DNA of 64,000 nucleotides from Archilochus colubris (Eukaryota; Chordata; Aves; Apodiformes; Trochilidae). The notes under the pieces were generated by a model. The model was not told the DNA's origin. It was given only the letters and a program-made list of their open reading frames with translations, and did no database searches. Below are positions 27,146 to 39,660 of the stretch, piece by piece. A program made the translations under genes and the position numbers. How positions within the stretch are numbered: the stretch's first letter is position 1; each line of letters begins with the position of its first letter. Location: NCBI GenBank assembly GCA_023079485.1, contig CM041083.1, forward strand, positions 172,415,480-172,479,479, in the 5' to 3' direction.

Positions 27146-29191
27146 CCTGTATGATTTGTTTTATGGAGGAAAAAGGGGAAAATTTTTGTAGGATCTATTA
27201 TTGGCTTCTAATGTAAGTAGAAAGTTAATCTAAGTAGATAGTTTGAATGAAATCAGAGATGCAGGCAGACCAGTCTGAAAAACATTTTACTGAGTAGGTT
27301 CACTCAAGATCCTAACATTTAGCATAATTTATGCAGCTAGGATTTTCTGCATCTTAATTGGATGGAGTGTGGATGATTGAAATAATACAGTTTCATGAAG
27401 ATTGTTAGCATTAAGTAAAGAAGTTTCTCTGTTTCATTATCTGATTAATTCTTTAAAAATAAATGGTGCTTCTATTTTATTGAAACTCAAAATGTTTTAA
27501 AAATGCTTTTAAATTACTTTGCTCTGGGTTTCATAAAAATATAGAGGCTAGAACTTCATGTATCAAGGACTTCTTTTGTTAAAGCCTCTTTCACTACCTG
27601 TACAGTAAGAACACAGGCTGGTGTGTCATATACTGGAAAATGTTACAAATTGTTAGATGAGAGCCCAGGAAATTTCTTTATAGTTGTACCCTGTAAGATT
27701 CAAGTTGTATTCAGACTTATATTAAAGAATTACTGCTAATGAAGAAGCAGCTTTGAATTAATTTTGATTGGCATGTGCTATTGATAGTCGATTATTATAG
27801 TTGTCTTTTTTTGACTGTCTGTTAAATTATGGAGATTTTGTCACTTTGCATGACTTCACATGATCATGACACTCCTTGGATTCATTAAACTTGACTTCCC
27901 TGTCTTCTTTTTGCAGACGTGCAACAATTTGTTCTAATCTAAACCTGCTTATTATCCAAATGAGGGAAAGCAAGAATAGGGGAAAGACAACAAGGTCATC
28001 ACAAACATACACATAGCTGTGCACAGATACAAACAGCTACTTTGTAACGTGTGTTAAAGACCAATTACAAGCATGTAAGTTCAGCCACTTAAAGCCATTA
28101 AGAAGCAGTTTAATTACACGGGGTTTCATATAAAGTTGGAAGAACCAAATTCACTGGTAGTAAATACAGGTGTCCATAGTGCTGTCTGCTTGTTTTCTTT
28201 TTGTCAAAAAGACACCCTATCTGAATCTGCAAAGAACTTTCCAGAAAATTCACATGTCTGGAGCAGGTGCCCTAAGACACCATCTTAAGAGGTTCAGATT
28301 TTTTCAAGTGACTGTACAGTACCAAATAACTTGCAGATGGGCCTCAAGTTCGTAGTATTAGAGGTGCCAGAGGAGCTGACTACACCTTCCTTCCTTTTTG
28401 ATTCATCAGCTATTGTGTTATCATATGGTTTGTGCCCTGGGCCTGTTCTCAATTTTTTTTTCTAGTAGCTCATTCTGCAGCAGTTTCACTATCCTTTTCC
28501 TTTGGTGCTTTATGTATGGGACATCTTCATAAATACCAGATATATTTTTTTTCCCTTGGATGATTGTGACAGTTCTATACAGAGGTACAATGGATGTGCC
28601 TTCCAAGGCAACCAAAGAAAGAATGAATGCCAAACCAATAGTCGATATTATTACTTCATTACAAATTCTTAAAAGGATTTAATATGGGGTTGTAGTTTCA
28701 ATAAAAGGTGAGTAAGTTACTATGAGCAGGCTAGTGAGAGTATCCCTCACAATGATCTCTTCATAACAAAGTATTGCAACAACTCTAGAAAATCTCATGA
28801 AATACGGGCAGGTCAGCTCACTTTGTGCTGAGCAAAAACCACAAAAGGATCATTGGCTGAGATAAAGTCCCAGAGCAGGGAAATTCCTACTCATAAAACA
28901 CAGCCTAGCAAGCCAGTTCTAAAAACTAGCTAAAAACCCCAACAGAAAGGTCTACTAAAGCAGGCAGAAACAATCAGATACTTTGGAAGAGGAACAGAAA
29001 AGAACAGTTTGGCCCAGGAGCTGTGACTTAATGATACTGCAGCCTTCTCTTCTACAAATCACAATGAAAAATGAAGTCAAAGAGGAGAAAGGTGTCTACA
29101 GAGAGTTGCCAGCCTCTCTGTTACTTTCCACAAATTGCGTTTAAGATACTGTCTGAAAAGTATCGTTGTCTTCACAGAGTTAGGTCTCATG

Positions 29192-29212
29192 GCTAACCCT
29201 GACAGGGTTAGC
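29192..29212. repeat. perfect 9-bp inverted repeat, 3-nt loop
   Basis: GCTAACCCT (29192-29200) and AGGGTTAGC (29204-29212) are exact reverse complements around GAC. The arrangement forms a short stable hairpin. TCTCAT flanks it on both sides as a direct repeat. Confidence 0.85.
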
Positions 29213-29802
29213 TCTCATCATATACAGCCAAGATACATCTCAGTAAAACTCTTAAGTAGCAGGTAGATTTACAAAATTAGATTAAGCATAATTAAGTTTG
29301 CATTTATTCTTTCTGTTATGCTTTCCAGGAACACAATTGTTTTGTTTGATTTCAGAAAAAGGTATCTCAGTCTTACCTAGCTTTTAAATTCAGGGTTTTT
29401 TAATGTTTTTCTCCTATTTTTCAAGAGATAGTACATACAAAAGAAGCCATCTTGCAGGCAGATCCTTGAAGTTCCTAAAGGCCAAGATGTGTGTGGGATT
29501 TTGAGAAGCTAAACTGTTTTTTTTCCTTAAAGATAATTTTTTTCTGAAATGGATAGTAGGGGGTCAAAAGCAGAGTGACTACCTCTGACGCAGTGTGACG
29601 CTACTGGCGGTGCAGTTTTGAGCAACATCTGGTGACTAAGCAAGGCATCAATCAGTGAAAATATTTAATAAGTTACAAAGGCAGCCTGAGCAACTGGAAC
29701 CAGTAAAATTCTTCCAGCCAAAGTGAGTTTTAAAAATGACCTGCTAAGACATCTGAAAAATAAAAGTGAACATCAGCAAATGTTGAACGTAGGCTCACAC
29801 TA

Positions 29803-29872
29803 GCCAGTCCTCTGCATCGAACTTCCACTCGTTTCCCTGACTTGTGCTGCAAATGGATGCAAGAGGACTGGC
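29803..29872. repeat. inverted repeat, 16/17-bp arms, 37-nt loop
   Basis: The left arm GCCAGTCCTCTGCATC (29803-29818) pairs with GATGCAAGAGGACTGGC (29856-29872) with a single bulged base. A hairpin of about 70 nt would form in RNA from either strand. The arm and loop sizes are within the range of microRNA precursors, but I do not recognise the sequence as any known microRNA. A decayed small palindromic element is another explanation. Confidence 0.75.
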
Positions 29873-32800
29873 AAACATGAGCTTTTGAGATTGTTTGTTG
29901 GCTGTTTGATCACTTTTTACTGTGGACTTGTGGCTCCTGTGTATTAGAACAGTGGTTTACACAGGTTGTAAATATGATAAGTAGCATTTCAATAAAATAT
30001 TTGTAAAAGGTGTTGTTTTATGCTTACTACACTCTTCTAATTCTTACACAAAGAAAGACTGCTTAAGAAAGAGGGAAATGTACCTTGGAAATATCCTATC
30101 TTCTTATTGTAGCTATTTACACTCTCAAGTTTCCTTGTGTTCCTTTCCAACCCTAGACTAGGAGCCTTATTCCTATGCGCAGACAACTTTATCTATAGGT
30201 TGTTTCAGTTCATCCTCTAACAGGTCTTTAAAATACCATCCAGAGCACTAATTTGCTTGTAATAGTTTTCCAACTGCCCATTACATTCATAGAATTTCAG
30301 TGTGCTGTCATTTTTTTTCAAGGTACTGAGTCTCATCTTCTCATCTGAAAAATAGATCCATTATTTCTGATGAGAAAGAATTCAGTCTCATCTTGGTGAC
30401 CTGAGTTAAACAGAAGGATTCGGGGGGGTTGGGTTCTTTTCAGAACCCAATGTAAAATGTGTGTTGCTGGATCATCTTGGTGTATGGTGGCATTGTGCAG
30501 CTGTGTCTGGGCAAGTAAACATTTTTATGTTCAGCTTCTGAGAGCTGAACAGGTCTGAAGTACCTGGGAGCATGACACACAGAAAGAGGCTGAATGTCAG
30601 GTAGGGGCTATGTCCATATGGATTGTGGCTTTGGAGGGCTATGAAGGCCAGTGGGAAGCAAATAGAAAGGCTAGAGAAAGCAGGTGAAAAGAACTGCAGG
30701 TATGCAATGGAATCTTAAGGCCAGATACCTGCATGCTGCCTGTTTCCAAGCTGGAAAACCCCATAGAGTGGGTTTTGATCTCTAAAAAGCTTCAGCAGTC
30801 ATTACAGCTTTCCTGGTTGTTTTAAGGGTTTTTTTAAGTTTCTAAATTGTGAATGAAATAGGAAAGGATTGAATGCTAAAGCATCCTATGAATCTAGGAA
30901 GATGTACAGCTAGCCAAGAATGTTAATGTGTTCCTTCTTAATCACTCAGTGCACTCAGGTATCTTTCAGCCATCAAGATATTCTAGAAATACTTGTCATT
31001 TCAGCAAGGCTGATCACCAAAATTACTCAAATGCTATAGGAAATCTGTATTCCAGAAGTAGTAAAAAGATCAACAAGAATATGCATTAACTGTTTAAACG
31101 AGTGTTGCTGTAATGGTGCCCCTGAACTGGGTGAAATGCAGTTATATGCAATGCAAGTTCATGCATAAGATTAATAAATTATAAATGGGGAGCTCCTCGC
31201 TTGAAACTTGATAAGGACAAGGAAGTAGGCAAGCTGTTTGACTTGCAAGGTAAGTATTTTCTTCAGTGTAATGTATCTGTAAATTTACTGTGATCACAAA
31301 ATGCATCAGGGCAGTTGTTGCTAATACAGCTTGGGGTGTTTAGTAGCATTTTACAGGATTCTGCAGAGGCCTGAACTGTATTTTGATAATTCATGTTTAC
31401 AAAAGATGAAACAGAGCTGATAAAAAGGTATTAGGATATTCAAGAGACTGAGGAGCTTGTTTTAGAAAGGAAAACAAAATAAATTGGTTTGTTTGGCTAA
31501 AAATTAGGTTTTTTAGGAATAGCTAAGTAAATGCCAAGGATTAAAAGCAAAAAAAAAAAATTCAAAAAAAACCCCAAAAACTAAAAAAACCCCACCACCA
31601 AACAATGAAACAAAATAAAGTTACTAATTAATGCCAGAGCTGGTTTAGAGCCCAGCTTGATGCCCAATGGCCCTTTTTTCTACCTGCAAAAATCCTCCTG
31701 GCTACATAGGAGAGTGATGCTCTAGAACAGCTCTCCAACAAGAGGCATAAGGGTAAAAGAACTGACTTTCTGAGCTGTGACTGACTGTCTTGAAGCCTTT
31801 ATGTATAATCTTTAGTTTGTTATTATGGTGGATCCTTACATATAATAATAGAGGAGAGGAATGAAGCAGCAGTTGCAGGTGAATAGACGTGATTCATGAG
31901 GTCTTTTTCACTCCTTGAGCCCTTGATGCTCCAGCAACAGAAAATTTAGATCTCCTGCATCCAGGCAGAAGTGAAGCAGTAAAAAGGTTTCTGCACAAAG
32001 AACATTTTGCTTTGCAGTTATTAAGTAATTTTCTTGTCTCAGCAGCTTAGCAGAGGGATATATTGATCCATAGGCACTGTACAGAAAGGAGTTCCACCAT
32101 ATACATGTATCTTTTTTCCTTTCTTCTGGTATAGAATGACAGCTTTACATGTCTGAGCCAAGTTAGTTGTTTCATCCCTGGCCCTGTTCGGCACAGGTAA
32201 GCAGGTTCCTTACATAGTTCCTTTTTCCTGCCACAGCAATGGGTATGTTACTTTCTAAAACATATTTGGTTATAGAACAAATCCAATTTTAAGACAACAC
32301 TGCAACAGAATAGGCTTATCTCTGTGTCTGGTCCTTGTTTACTGCTTTACCAGAGACATTCTTTCTGATAATGCATATTTATTAACATTGTTGAAAACTT
32401 TTAATCAACAACAGCCTTTGTCATAGATGTTCTTAATGTTTGAGCTCACTGCTTTCCCTATCTGGAGCTTGCTTGAGATATGGAGAAAAGAATTCCTTGT
32501 TGAAGGGATCTGCAGCGTTCATTTGTGAAGAATTAAGGAGACTTCATCTCATTAAAAACAAAATATAAAGACCCAATTTTAAATTTCAAATGCTAATATG
32601 AGTTTAAGATACCTAAATAAAAATAAAGCCTTTATTAGTTAAGACTGTGATTTTTTTAAGCTAACCCAGGCCCCAGAAACCAGTTCTAAATTGTTTTCAA
32701 CAGTAAAATGTGAGGTTTGCAGTGGGAATTGGTTGAGGGTACTTAGTGATCTGTATGGTATCAGAAACACTTCACTATAGAAGAGGCTGCAGGTGTTGGT

Positions 32801-33404
32801 AGTAAGCATTGTGCCTTACTCTGTTGCTAAGTCTGACTGAGAACACCAGTTCTCTTTTATGCATACCTTGATTTTGGACTACTTAATATGGGACCACATA
32901 TCTGCAAAGCTTTTTTAACATGAAAATTCTTGTGTGTTGACCTTAAGCTGCTAGCAGGATCAGAAGTAGTAATGTGAATATTTGGGTACTTATCGTATCA
33001 GGTGCAATGTTATTAAGAATTTTCAAGATCAATAGTTTTTCAAACTTTTATTTCCATCTTCAGAGCATCCCCTACTCACAGGCTTCTCTTGTTATTACTG
33101 AAAAGACAGAAAAGTGTATCTCTGCAGTGGGCTGTAATCACAAGTGGTCATATTCAAGGCATTTGGATTCCACCCTTGTTCTAACTTCAGAAGCTTTTAG
33201 CTGCAGAAGGCTCCAACTCAGGCCAGGTCAGCTGCTGAATCATCACCTAATCCTAGCAAGCCCACTGAATTAACTGCTTCTCCTATTTTACCATTGTATT
33301 CCCTATGTGCCTGATTCTGTACAAAACATGAGTTTGCAGGGAGCCAGCTGGAAGGAAGACATCAAAGACATGGTAGAGTAGAGAGATTATTAATAAATGT
33401 TGCC

Positions 33405-33484
33405 TTTCTCTCTCTCTTTCTCTCTCTAAAAAAACCCAAAACAAAACAAAAAAACAAAACAAACCACACACACACACACAAAAG
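33405..33484. repeat. CT microsatellite adjoining A-rich and CA tract
   Basis: A CT-rich run (33405-33427) passes into AAAAACCC/CAAAA units and ends in a (CA)n run at about 33471-33480. It is a compound simple repeat, likely length-polymorphic. Confidence 0.9.
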
Positions 33485-33739
33485 ATGGTCTGTTTGTTTA
33501 GTTGATCCCTTAGGTTTACTCCTCAGATCAATAAATCTGAGGTTTTGAGCTCTATGATGTACCACAGATTCTGTACCTTAGCTCCCAATTCCAGCAAAGT
33601 CCCCCATCTGTGGGGTATTTAGAGGTTAGGATTTTCCCCATGTCATCTTCTGGTGATGATCATCTTCACCTCAAAAAAGAATAAGAGAATTCTAGAGGAA
33701 AACTACATAAGACTGCAATCTGCTTTTTCTGTTGATGTA

Positions 33740-34850
33740 ATCATAGAATCATCAAGGTTGGAAAAGACCTCTATGACCATCAAGTCCAACTGTCTGCTTT
33801 ACAACCCCTAACCACTAAACCATCCCCTCTAGCACCTCATCTACTCATCTTTTGAACACCTCCAAGGGTGGTGTCTCCACCACCTCCCTGGGCAGTCTGT
33901 TCCAATGTTTAACCACTCTTTCTGTGATTCATTTTTTTCAAATATCCAACCTGAACCTCCCCTGGCAGAGCTTGGCCCCGTTTCCTCTTGTCCTGTCACT
34001 AGTCACCAGGCAGAAGAGGCCAACATCTGTCTCACTACAGCCTCCTTTCAGATGGTTGTAGAGAGCAATGAGGCCTCCCCTCAGCCTCCTCTTCTCCAAG
34101 CTGAACAGCCCACTTCCCTCAGCCTCTCCTCATAAATCCTTTTCTCCAGACCCCTCATCAGCTTGGGTGCCCTTCTCTGCACCCTCTCCAGCACCTTGAT
34201 GTCCTTCTTTGTATACTGCAGTCCCCAAAGCTGCACACAGTACTTGAGGTGTGGCCTCACTAAGTATAGGGGCAGGATCACCTCCCTGGTCCTGCTGGTC
34301 CAGGATGCAGGCCAGGATGGTGTTGGCCCTCTTGGTCACCTGGGCACACTGTTCAGCTGACTGTCACTCAACACCCCCAGGTCCCTCTCTGCTGAGCAGC
34401 TCTCCAGCCACTCTTCCCCAGCCCTGTAGTGCTGCTGGTGCTTGTGTTGTGGCTGAAGTGCAGGACCCAACATTTGGCCTTATTGAAACATGGAGTTGGC
34501 CTCAGCCCATCGCTCAGGCCTGGCTAGATTGCTCTGCAGAGCCTCCCTGTCCTCAGGCAGATCAACACTCCCACCCAATTTAGCTTTATCTGCGAAGTTA
34601 CTGAGGGTCCATTCTATCCCCTCATCTAAATGGTAGATAAAGATGGTAAACAGGAGCAGCTTCAGCACAGAGCCCTGGGGAACACCACTTGTGACTGGCC
34701 GCCATAACTCCATTCTCTTTGGACCTGGCCATCCAGTCAGTTTTGAATCCAGCAGATCATATGTGCATCCAAGCCATGAGCAGCCAGCTTCCCTAGGGGA
34801 ATGCTGTGGAAAACCTTGTCAAAGGCCTTGTCAAGGTACCCAACATCCAA
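33740..34850 (-). mobile_element. CR1 LINE, 1.1-kb fragment
   Basis: The 3' end lies at left (TCATAGAATCATCAAGGTTGG) and the element runs leftward on the minus strand. Traces of CR1 ORF2 appear in order from the right: D-K-A-F-D-K-V (34.82 kb), S-G-V-P-Q-G-S-V-L near 34.69 kb, L-S-N-F-A-D near 34.59 kb, then the R-P-H-L-K-Y-C and R-R-A-P-K-L region near 34.2 kb and the 3' UTR. Several frameshifts and stops break the frame. The right boundary is near 34850, where sequence similarity fades. Confidence 0.92.
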
Positions 34851-37800
34851 ATGTGGATTCCTGCATGATTTAGGTGAAGTCCTGCATTCTGGTTCCCATT
34901 TTAAAGTCTGGTTCTGTAATTTCCATTTAAAAGCTCTTAGATTAATGGAATTAAGTGTCTCTAGCATGGACAGGAGCTCATCGTGTTGCATTCCAGTTTC
35001 TAGTTGCCCATCTTCAGGGGAGGTGACTCAGGTTATTCTGCAGTCTGGTATTCATAGCACTTTCCTAGACCAGGAGCAAGCTGTGAGATTTATCTGCTTG
35101 AGCATAGCACAGGATTTAGCCTACTGAATAGAAAGACTATAGGAGTCTGCTCTCAGAAAACCTACTGTACTCTACTTAAAGTGGACAAAAGAGTGACTAG
35201 AGCAGGCCTGCACCAGATTTCTACTGGAATATACACTCTCTGTGCTTAATGATTTGTGTCATTTCATATGAGGTGGCTCCCTGATAAATGTGCAGAAGCT
35301 GAATTGTCCTCTGAAGGCAGCCAGTGAATCACCCTGCTGAAGCCAAGGGTTTGGTTTAGATGCTGCAAAATGTAAGGTGTGTAACATCACGTTGCTTTAG
35401 TTTGGTTTTGTCTAATTTCTTGTCATGTGATGATGATGTAATTTGCTCGGGGCTTCTTCCCTACAGCTTGTGTCATGACAGGATTTTGCATTGCCAAATG
35501 TCACCTTTCAAATTGTCAGCTTAGGGGACTCTTTTCTTCACTCACAATTTGAAACAAAGTGTTATTTCAAAATGTATTTCATAGGTTGGAAAGCCACATA
35601 TGAACATTTGTCTGTGGAACTGCAGTGTTGGTAGAATCTTTGTTGGTGGACTCAAATGTTAACACATGTAATGTAGGCATAAAACAGTGATATGCTGTGA
35701 TTGTGAGAGAGGGACTGTGGGACTTCTCTTTCCATTACTTTGTATTGTTATAAAAGGCTTTTTCAAGAAACCAGAACAGCAAACTCACCTAATCCAAGAA
35801 TTACATGTAAGAGGGTAGCATTTTGGTGGGACAGAGCTGTTGGATCTGAGGGGTTTTTTAGATCAGCAGTTATCATTAACCTGTTGCCTTTAGTGAGAAC
35901 AAAATTTAGCCCTGGTTTTGCTCTCTACAATTACAGTTGTGGAGCCAATGCCATTCTAGATTTACCTAGTTTTCCTTCTTCTACTAAATCATGAAGAATC
36001 CTGGATTATGGGACTCCTGGAAAGCTGAGACAACTTCCTTCCTGCTAAATTAGTTTTATGTGTTCCAGTTAGAAATGACCACTCCCAAATTGGTCCCTTT
36101 TAAACAAAGATGCATGTGGTATTTATTTTACTTATTACAAGAACGTCAGCTGCTTATAATGATTTTTGTTCTGCCTTTTTATTTAAATGGGCCATCTGAA
36201 TCTACACTGTATTCATTTTTAGAATTAGCTCAAAGCCTAAACAGTTCAGAGGTTTTCAAATGAAAAGTACATGTTATTAGTAGATTCCAGGAACTCAGAG
36301 AAGTACATCTTTAGAGGTGTTTGCCTTGGAAAGAAATAAAAACTAGAGTTGGGCACTGAATTTTCTCTTGGCAGCCTTTTCTGGTATTAATTTCTTGCTC
36401 AGATTTCTGACTCTCTCTGTTTTGTAATAATCAATCACAGCTGGCACAAACAGATTTTTATTATTACCACAGTCTTCTGTGAATTTTCATCTGTAGTTTT
36501 AAAATACCCTACCCTAGAATTTGGTAAAATTGTTTCAGCATTTATATGTATGCTATTGCTTTTCTTGATCAATACCTCATATTCATATAAGTAATACTCA
36601 ATAAGTCATATTCAAGCCATAATCTGCACGTAGAGATGCATGTGTATAATAACTTAAGGGGGGAATATTAAGAAATTTGCACAAAGCTGATGGGAAGGCT
36701 TCTCCAAATACAGCTCCAAGAGAGCAGAATGTGCCAGATAATTTTTCACTCAGGTTTCAAATCAATGTAGCCAGGTAAGTGTGCACAGAAAAGATAACTC
36801 AACAGTACAATAAATTGAATATAATGATGCTGAAAAGGCCTTTACAAGTAATTATATTATGTAACTTCATTTTTGGCATAACCAAGCAGGGAAGGAGGGG
36901 TGTTGAAGTTAATGCTTATTCCTTCCAATATCTCTTTTCTCTGAATCAAAATTCTTATTCGTAGAAGCCCCTGTCTGCATGCCAAGAACTGCCAACTGTT
37001 GAGCCTCACTTGTGCTGTTCACATCTTAAACCACAACCACCCATCAGTAGCAGTGCTTAACTTTTAACTTCACAGTCTGCAGTGCTTTGTTTTAAAAAAA
37101 AAAAAAAGCTGATAAGAAAAACACAAATTTTAGTGGTAACAACTGTTAGATGATTAAATTGTAGTTTATCCTGAATGTTGTGAATCAAATGGAACATGAT
37201 TAAGCAGGATGCTCAAATATTAAATGTTAGTCTGAAAAGGTACTGCAGCTCAGTACTTTCCTCAGCATAAGGAAATGAGGCTTTCATTTAGGAAAAAGCT
37301 AAGCAAATATGCAATGCAGTTAAATTAAAATAAGTGCAGATTATTTTTCCTGCTAAGAAGAAAAACATTTTCATCAAAGGTTGTCTGTTTTAAAAATGGT
37401 ATATCATGTTTGACTCCCTTTGAAATGCAATGATTTATGGTTCACCTCATATTTAAATTGGAAGACTACAAGGGAGACAGAACAATTTTTTTACATAACT
37501 CTTCTACATAGCTACTAAATGAATACCCTAAGTCTAAACCTTAAACAGAAAATGAAAACAGAGCAAATCAACAATCTGGGCTATACAGTACACAGTCTGT
37601 GTTGTATTTCCACGCTTACCATCTTTGATTCTGTGGTACTTTTTGTTAAACAGGATAAATTTGATCACTGTGCCACACAGTTGCTCCAGAAAGAATGTAT
37701 AAAACCTTTTTGTTGTTGAAGTATCTCAAAAGACTAAAGTAATCCTACTGCAAGCTCTCAAGTTTAACTTCATGTTGTGCAGTTACACCGCTCAAAGGCG

Positions 37801-38729
37801 TTGGGGTTTGCAGGGTTTTTTTAATCGTAAAATTGCACAGTGGTAATTGTTTAGAAACAGGTGAAATTAAAGTACATTTTACATCTGAACATAGAAAGCA
37901 TTGTCATACTTTTCCTTTGAACATACGTAAGGCCATTATAAAAGAAAACTGATAGCTCTATTAAAGATAAAGTGCTGTAGGAACCTGTCATCCCTGCACT
38001 TTGCCAATGAGAAAGGGATTTCATATCCTTTTTTTCTCTGTATATTTTTGGTTTCATGGGAAATATCAGGATCTCATTAGGATGCAATCTTTAGAAATAC
38101 TGTAGTTAGGCTTCACAGGTTTCTGCATGGATGAATTTCCCTCTGCTTTTGAAAAGAATTACTCGGATGTTTTACCTTCAGGTTTTCCTTGCATTTGCCA
38201 GCCTGCAGTCCACTGATAGATTTGTTTGTAGCCAATTAATATATTTAAATTGGTGTTGCTGCTTTGTCAGCTGCTGTTCCAGAGCCTTGATGGCAAAAGT
38301 AGACAGATGAGGGAAGGGATGGTTTTGTCAGGACACATTTAGAGCATAAGGAATATGTTAAATCGACAGCATTGCCAGCGGAAGTCTTATGATCGACTGT
38401 GTCCTTGCAGTTCCTTTTTGTGCCTCTAGCTCAGGCCCAGCAGTTAAGTTCTGGTTTTGCTTTTGGTTTTTTGTTACTACTTGTTTTGGTTACACTGCAC
38501 CTACAAAGTGTAAAGCTTGACAGTTCCTTCTGACAACTTTTTAGTGCTTGTTAACCTAAAGTAGTAATTTGGAAGTATTTTACAGGCACAGCTTACAACT
38601 GGAGACCAAATGGTAGTGGGTTTTGTTACTGGTTTGTTTGTTGTTGTTTTTTTTGTAATTAATTGTAGCTGCTGGGAGCTCAAAATGAAACTTTGAAGTC
38701 TTAGCCATTATGTAAAAGGCAGAGTGGTG

Positions 38730-39060
38730 CAACTATTTGTGGCATCTGGGACTATTGATTTACTGCAGCTCATCAGTGTTGGAGGGGTGTGCTGCTACGT
38801 CAGCTGTACGCTCTATTGTTTCAGCTGCTGTGGCCTTTGTGTTTGATCCTGCCAGTGCTTGCGTCAGCGATGCATATCATCGCCTGTGTGATGTCAAAGT
38901 GTGGGTGTTCGGTTATAGAGCCATAGTTAACCTAATGTGCTGCAGTAAATCCTGAATGCTATTTCCTCCTGGGGATAACAGTGATTCATCGCCGTTCACA
39001 TTAGACTAATGCTAAGTATAGCAGTGTTCATGAGCCGCAGTATCCACACAGATTAGTATC
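38730..39060. promoter_or_regulatory. candidate conserved regulatory block upstream of the CpG island
   Basis: Base composition here is more balanced than in surrounding intron and CpG dinucleotides appear before the island begins. CRE/AP-1-like cores (TACGTCAGC, TGCGTCAGC, TGATGTCA) sit within about 110 bp. A small palindrome CGATGCATATCATCG contains a POU-like ATGCATAT. The 73-codon open frame across it has no recognised homology. An enhancer or upstream promoter element is inferred, not shown. Confidence 0.3.
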
Positions 39061-39267
39061 AAAGTCATTGCAGCTTTCGAAACGCCCCTCCAGAAAGTGT
39101 TTGTTTGCAACCCGATCTGTTTGTGCACCTCCTTTCTTAAGTGTAAAACTGATTAGCAGGTCAACTAAAGGTAAATCCTATGGAAGGACTGGGTTGAAGT
39201 AATCCTTTATACCTTAATTATGGTAATTAACGTAAAAGCTTTCAGCTAAGAGCTTGGATCACACCAG

Positions 39268-39272
39268 CCAAT
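39268..39272 (+). promoter_or_regulatory. FNDC3A: CCAAT box
   Basis: CCAAT occurs in the context CAGCCAATGACAATCGG, a good NF-Y site, about 390 bp upstream of the proposed alternative start codon and just before the GC-rich island. No TATA box is placed suitably after it, which agrees with a CpG-island promoter. Confidence 0.5.
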
Positions 39273-39452
39273 GACAATCGGTCGAATACAAGAGAAACCA
39301 GAGTAGAAGCCCTTGGGGGGGATGGATCGGGAAGCCTCCCTCGCCGGGGACGGTGCTCTCCGAAGCCGCCGCGCCCGCTCCTTCAAGCCCCGGGCCGCCT
39401 GGCCTCTTGTTCTGCCGAGCCGCTGGCCCGGATCCCAGCCGCGGCCGGGCAG

Positions 39453-39536
39453 GGCGGAGCGGAGCGCAGCGGCGCGGAGCGGATCGGGCGGCGGGGCGGA
39501 GCGGAGCGGAACGCAGCGGAGCGGAGCGGCGGGGAG
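39453..39536. repeat. GCGGA-type pentamer-like GC-rich repeat
   Basis: Units of GCGGA/GGAGC are repeated with interruptions. The stretch also splits into two similar halves (39453-39490 and 39495-39536), suggesting an internal duplication. It lies in the probable promoter or 5' UTR of the alternative first exon. The G runs could support quadruplexes. Confidence 0.8.
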
Positions 39537-39653
39537 GGGAGGGGGCAGCCGCGCACCTGAGCGAGCCGCCCCGCCCGCCCACACCGACCCGCCTGTCGCG
39601 GGGAGCTGCCGCCCGCCCGGCCCTGGCCCCGGCCCGGCCCAACCCAACCCGAA

Positions 39654-39660
39654 ATGAGCG
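39654..39660 (+). CDS. FNDC3A: FNDC3A alternative first coding exon (Met-Ser, two codons plus one base)
   Basis: ATG AGC G at 39654-39660 is followed directly by the donor GTAAGG. The leftover G joins GT at the start of the exon at 44352 to make Gly, giving M-S-G-P-A-Q-V-P in frame. This replaces the first roughly 58 residues of the long form. The context has a purine (G) at -3. My recollection of the human protein is that isoform 2 lacks the first 56 residues and begins M-S in place of I-T, exactly this arrangement; I could not check this. The non-coding part of the exon lies upstream in the CpG island. Confidence 0.75.
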
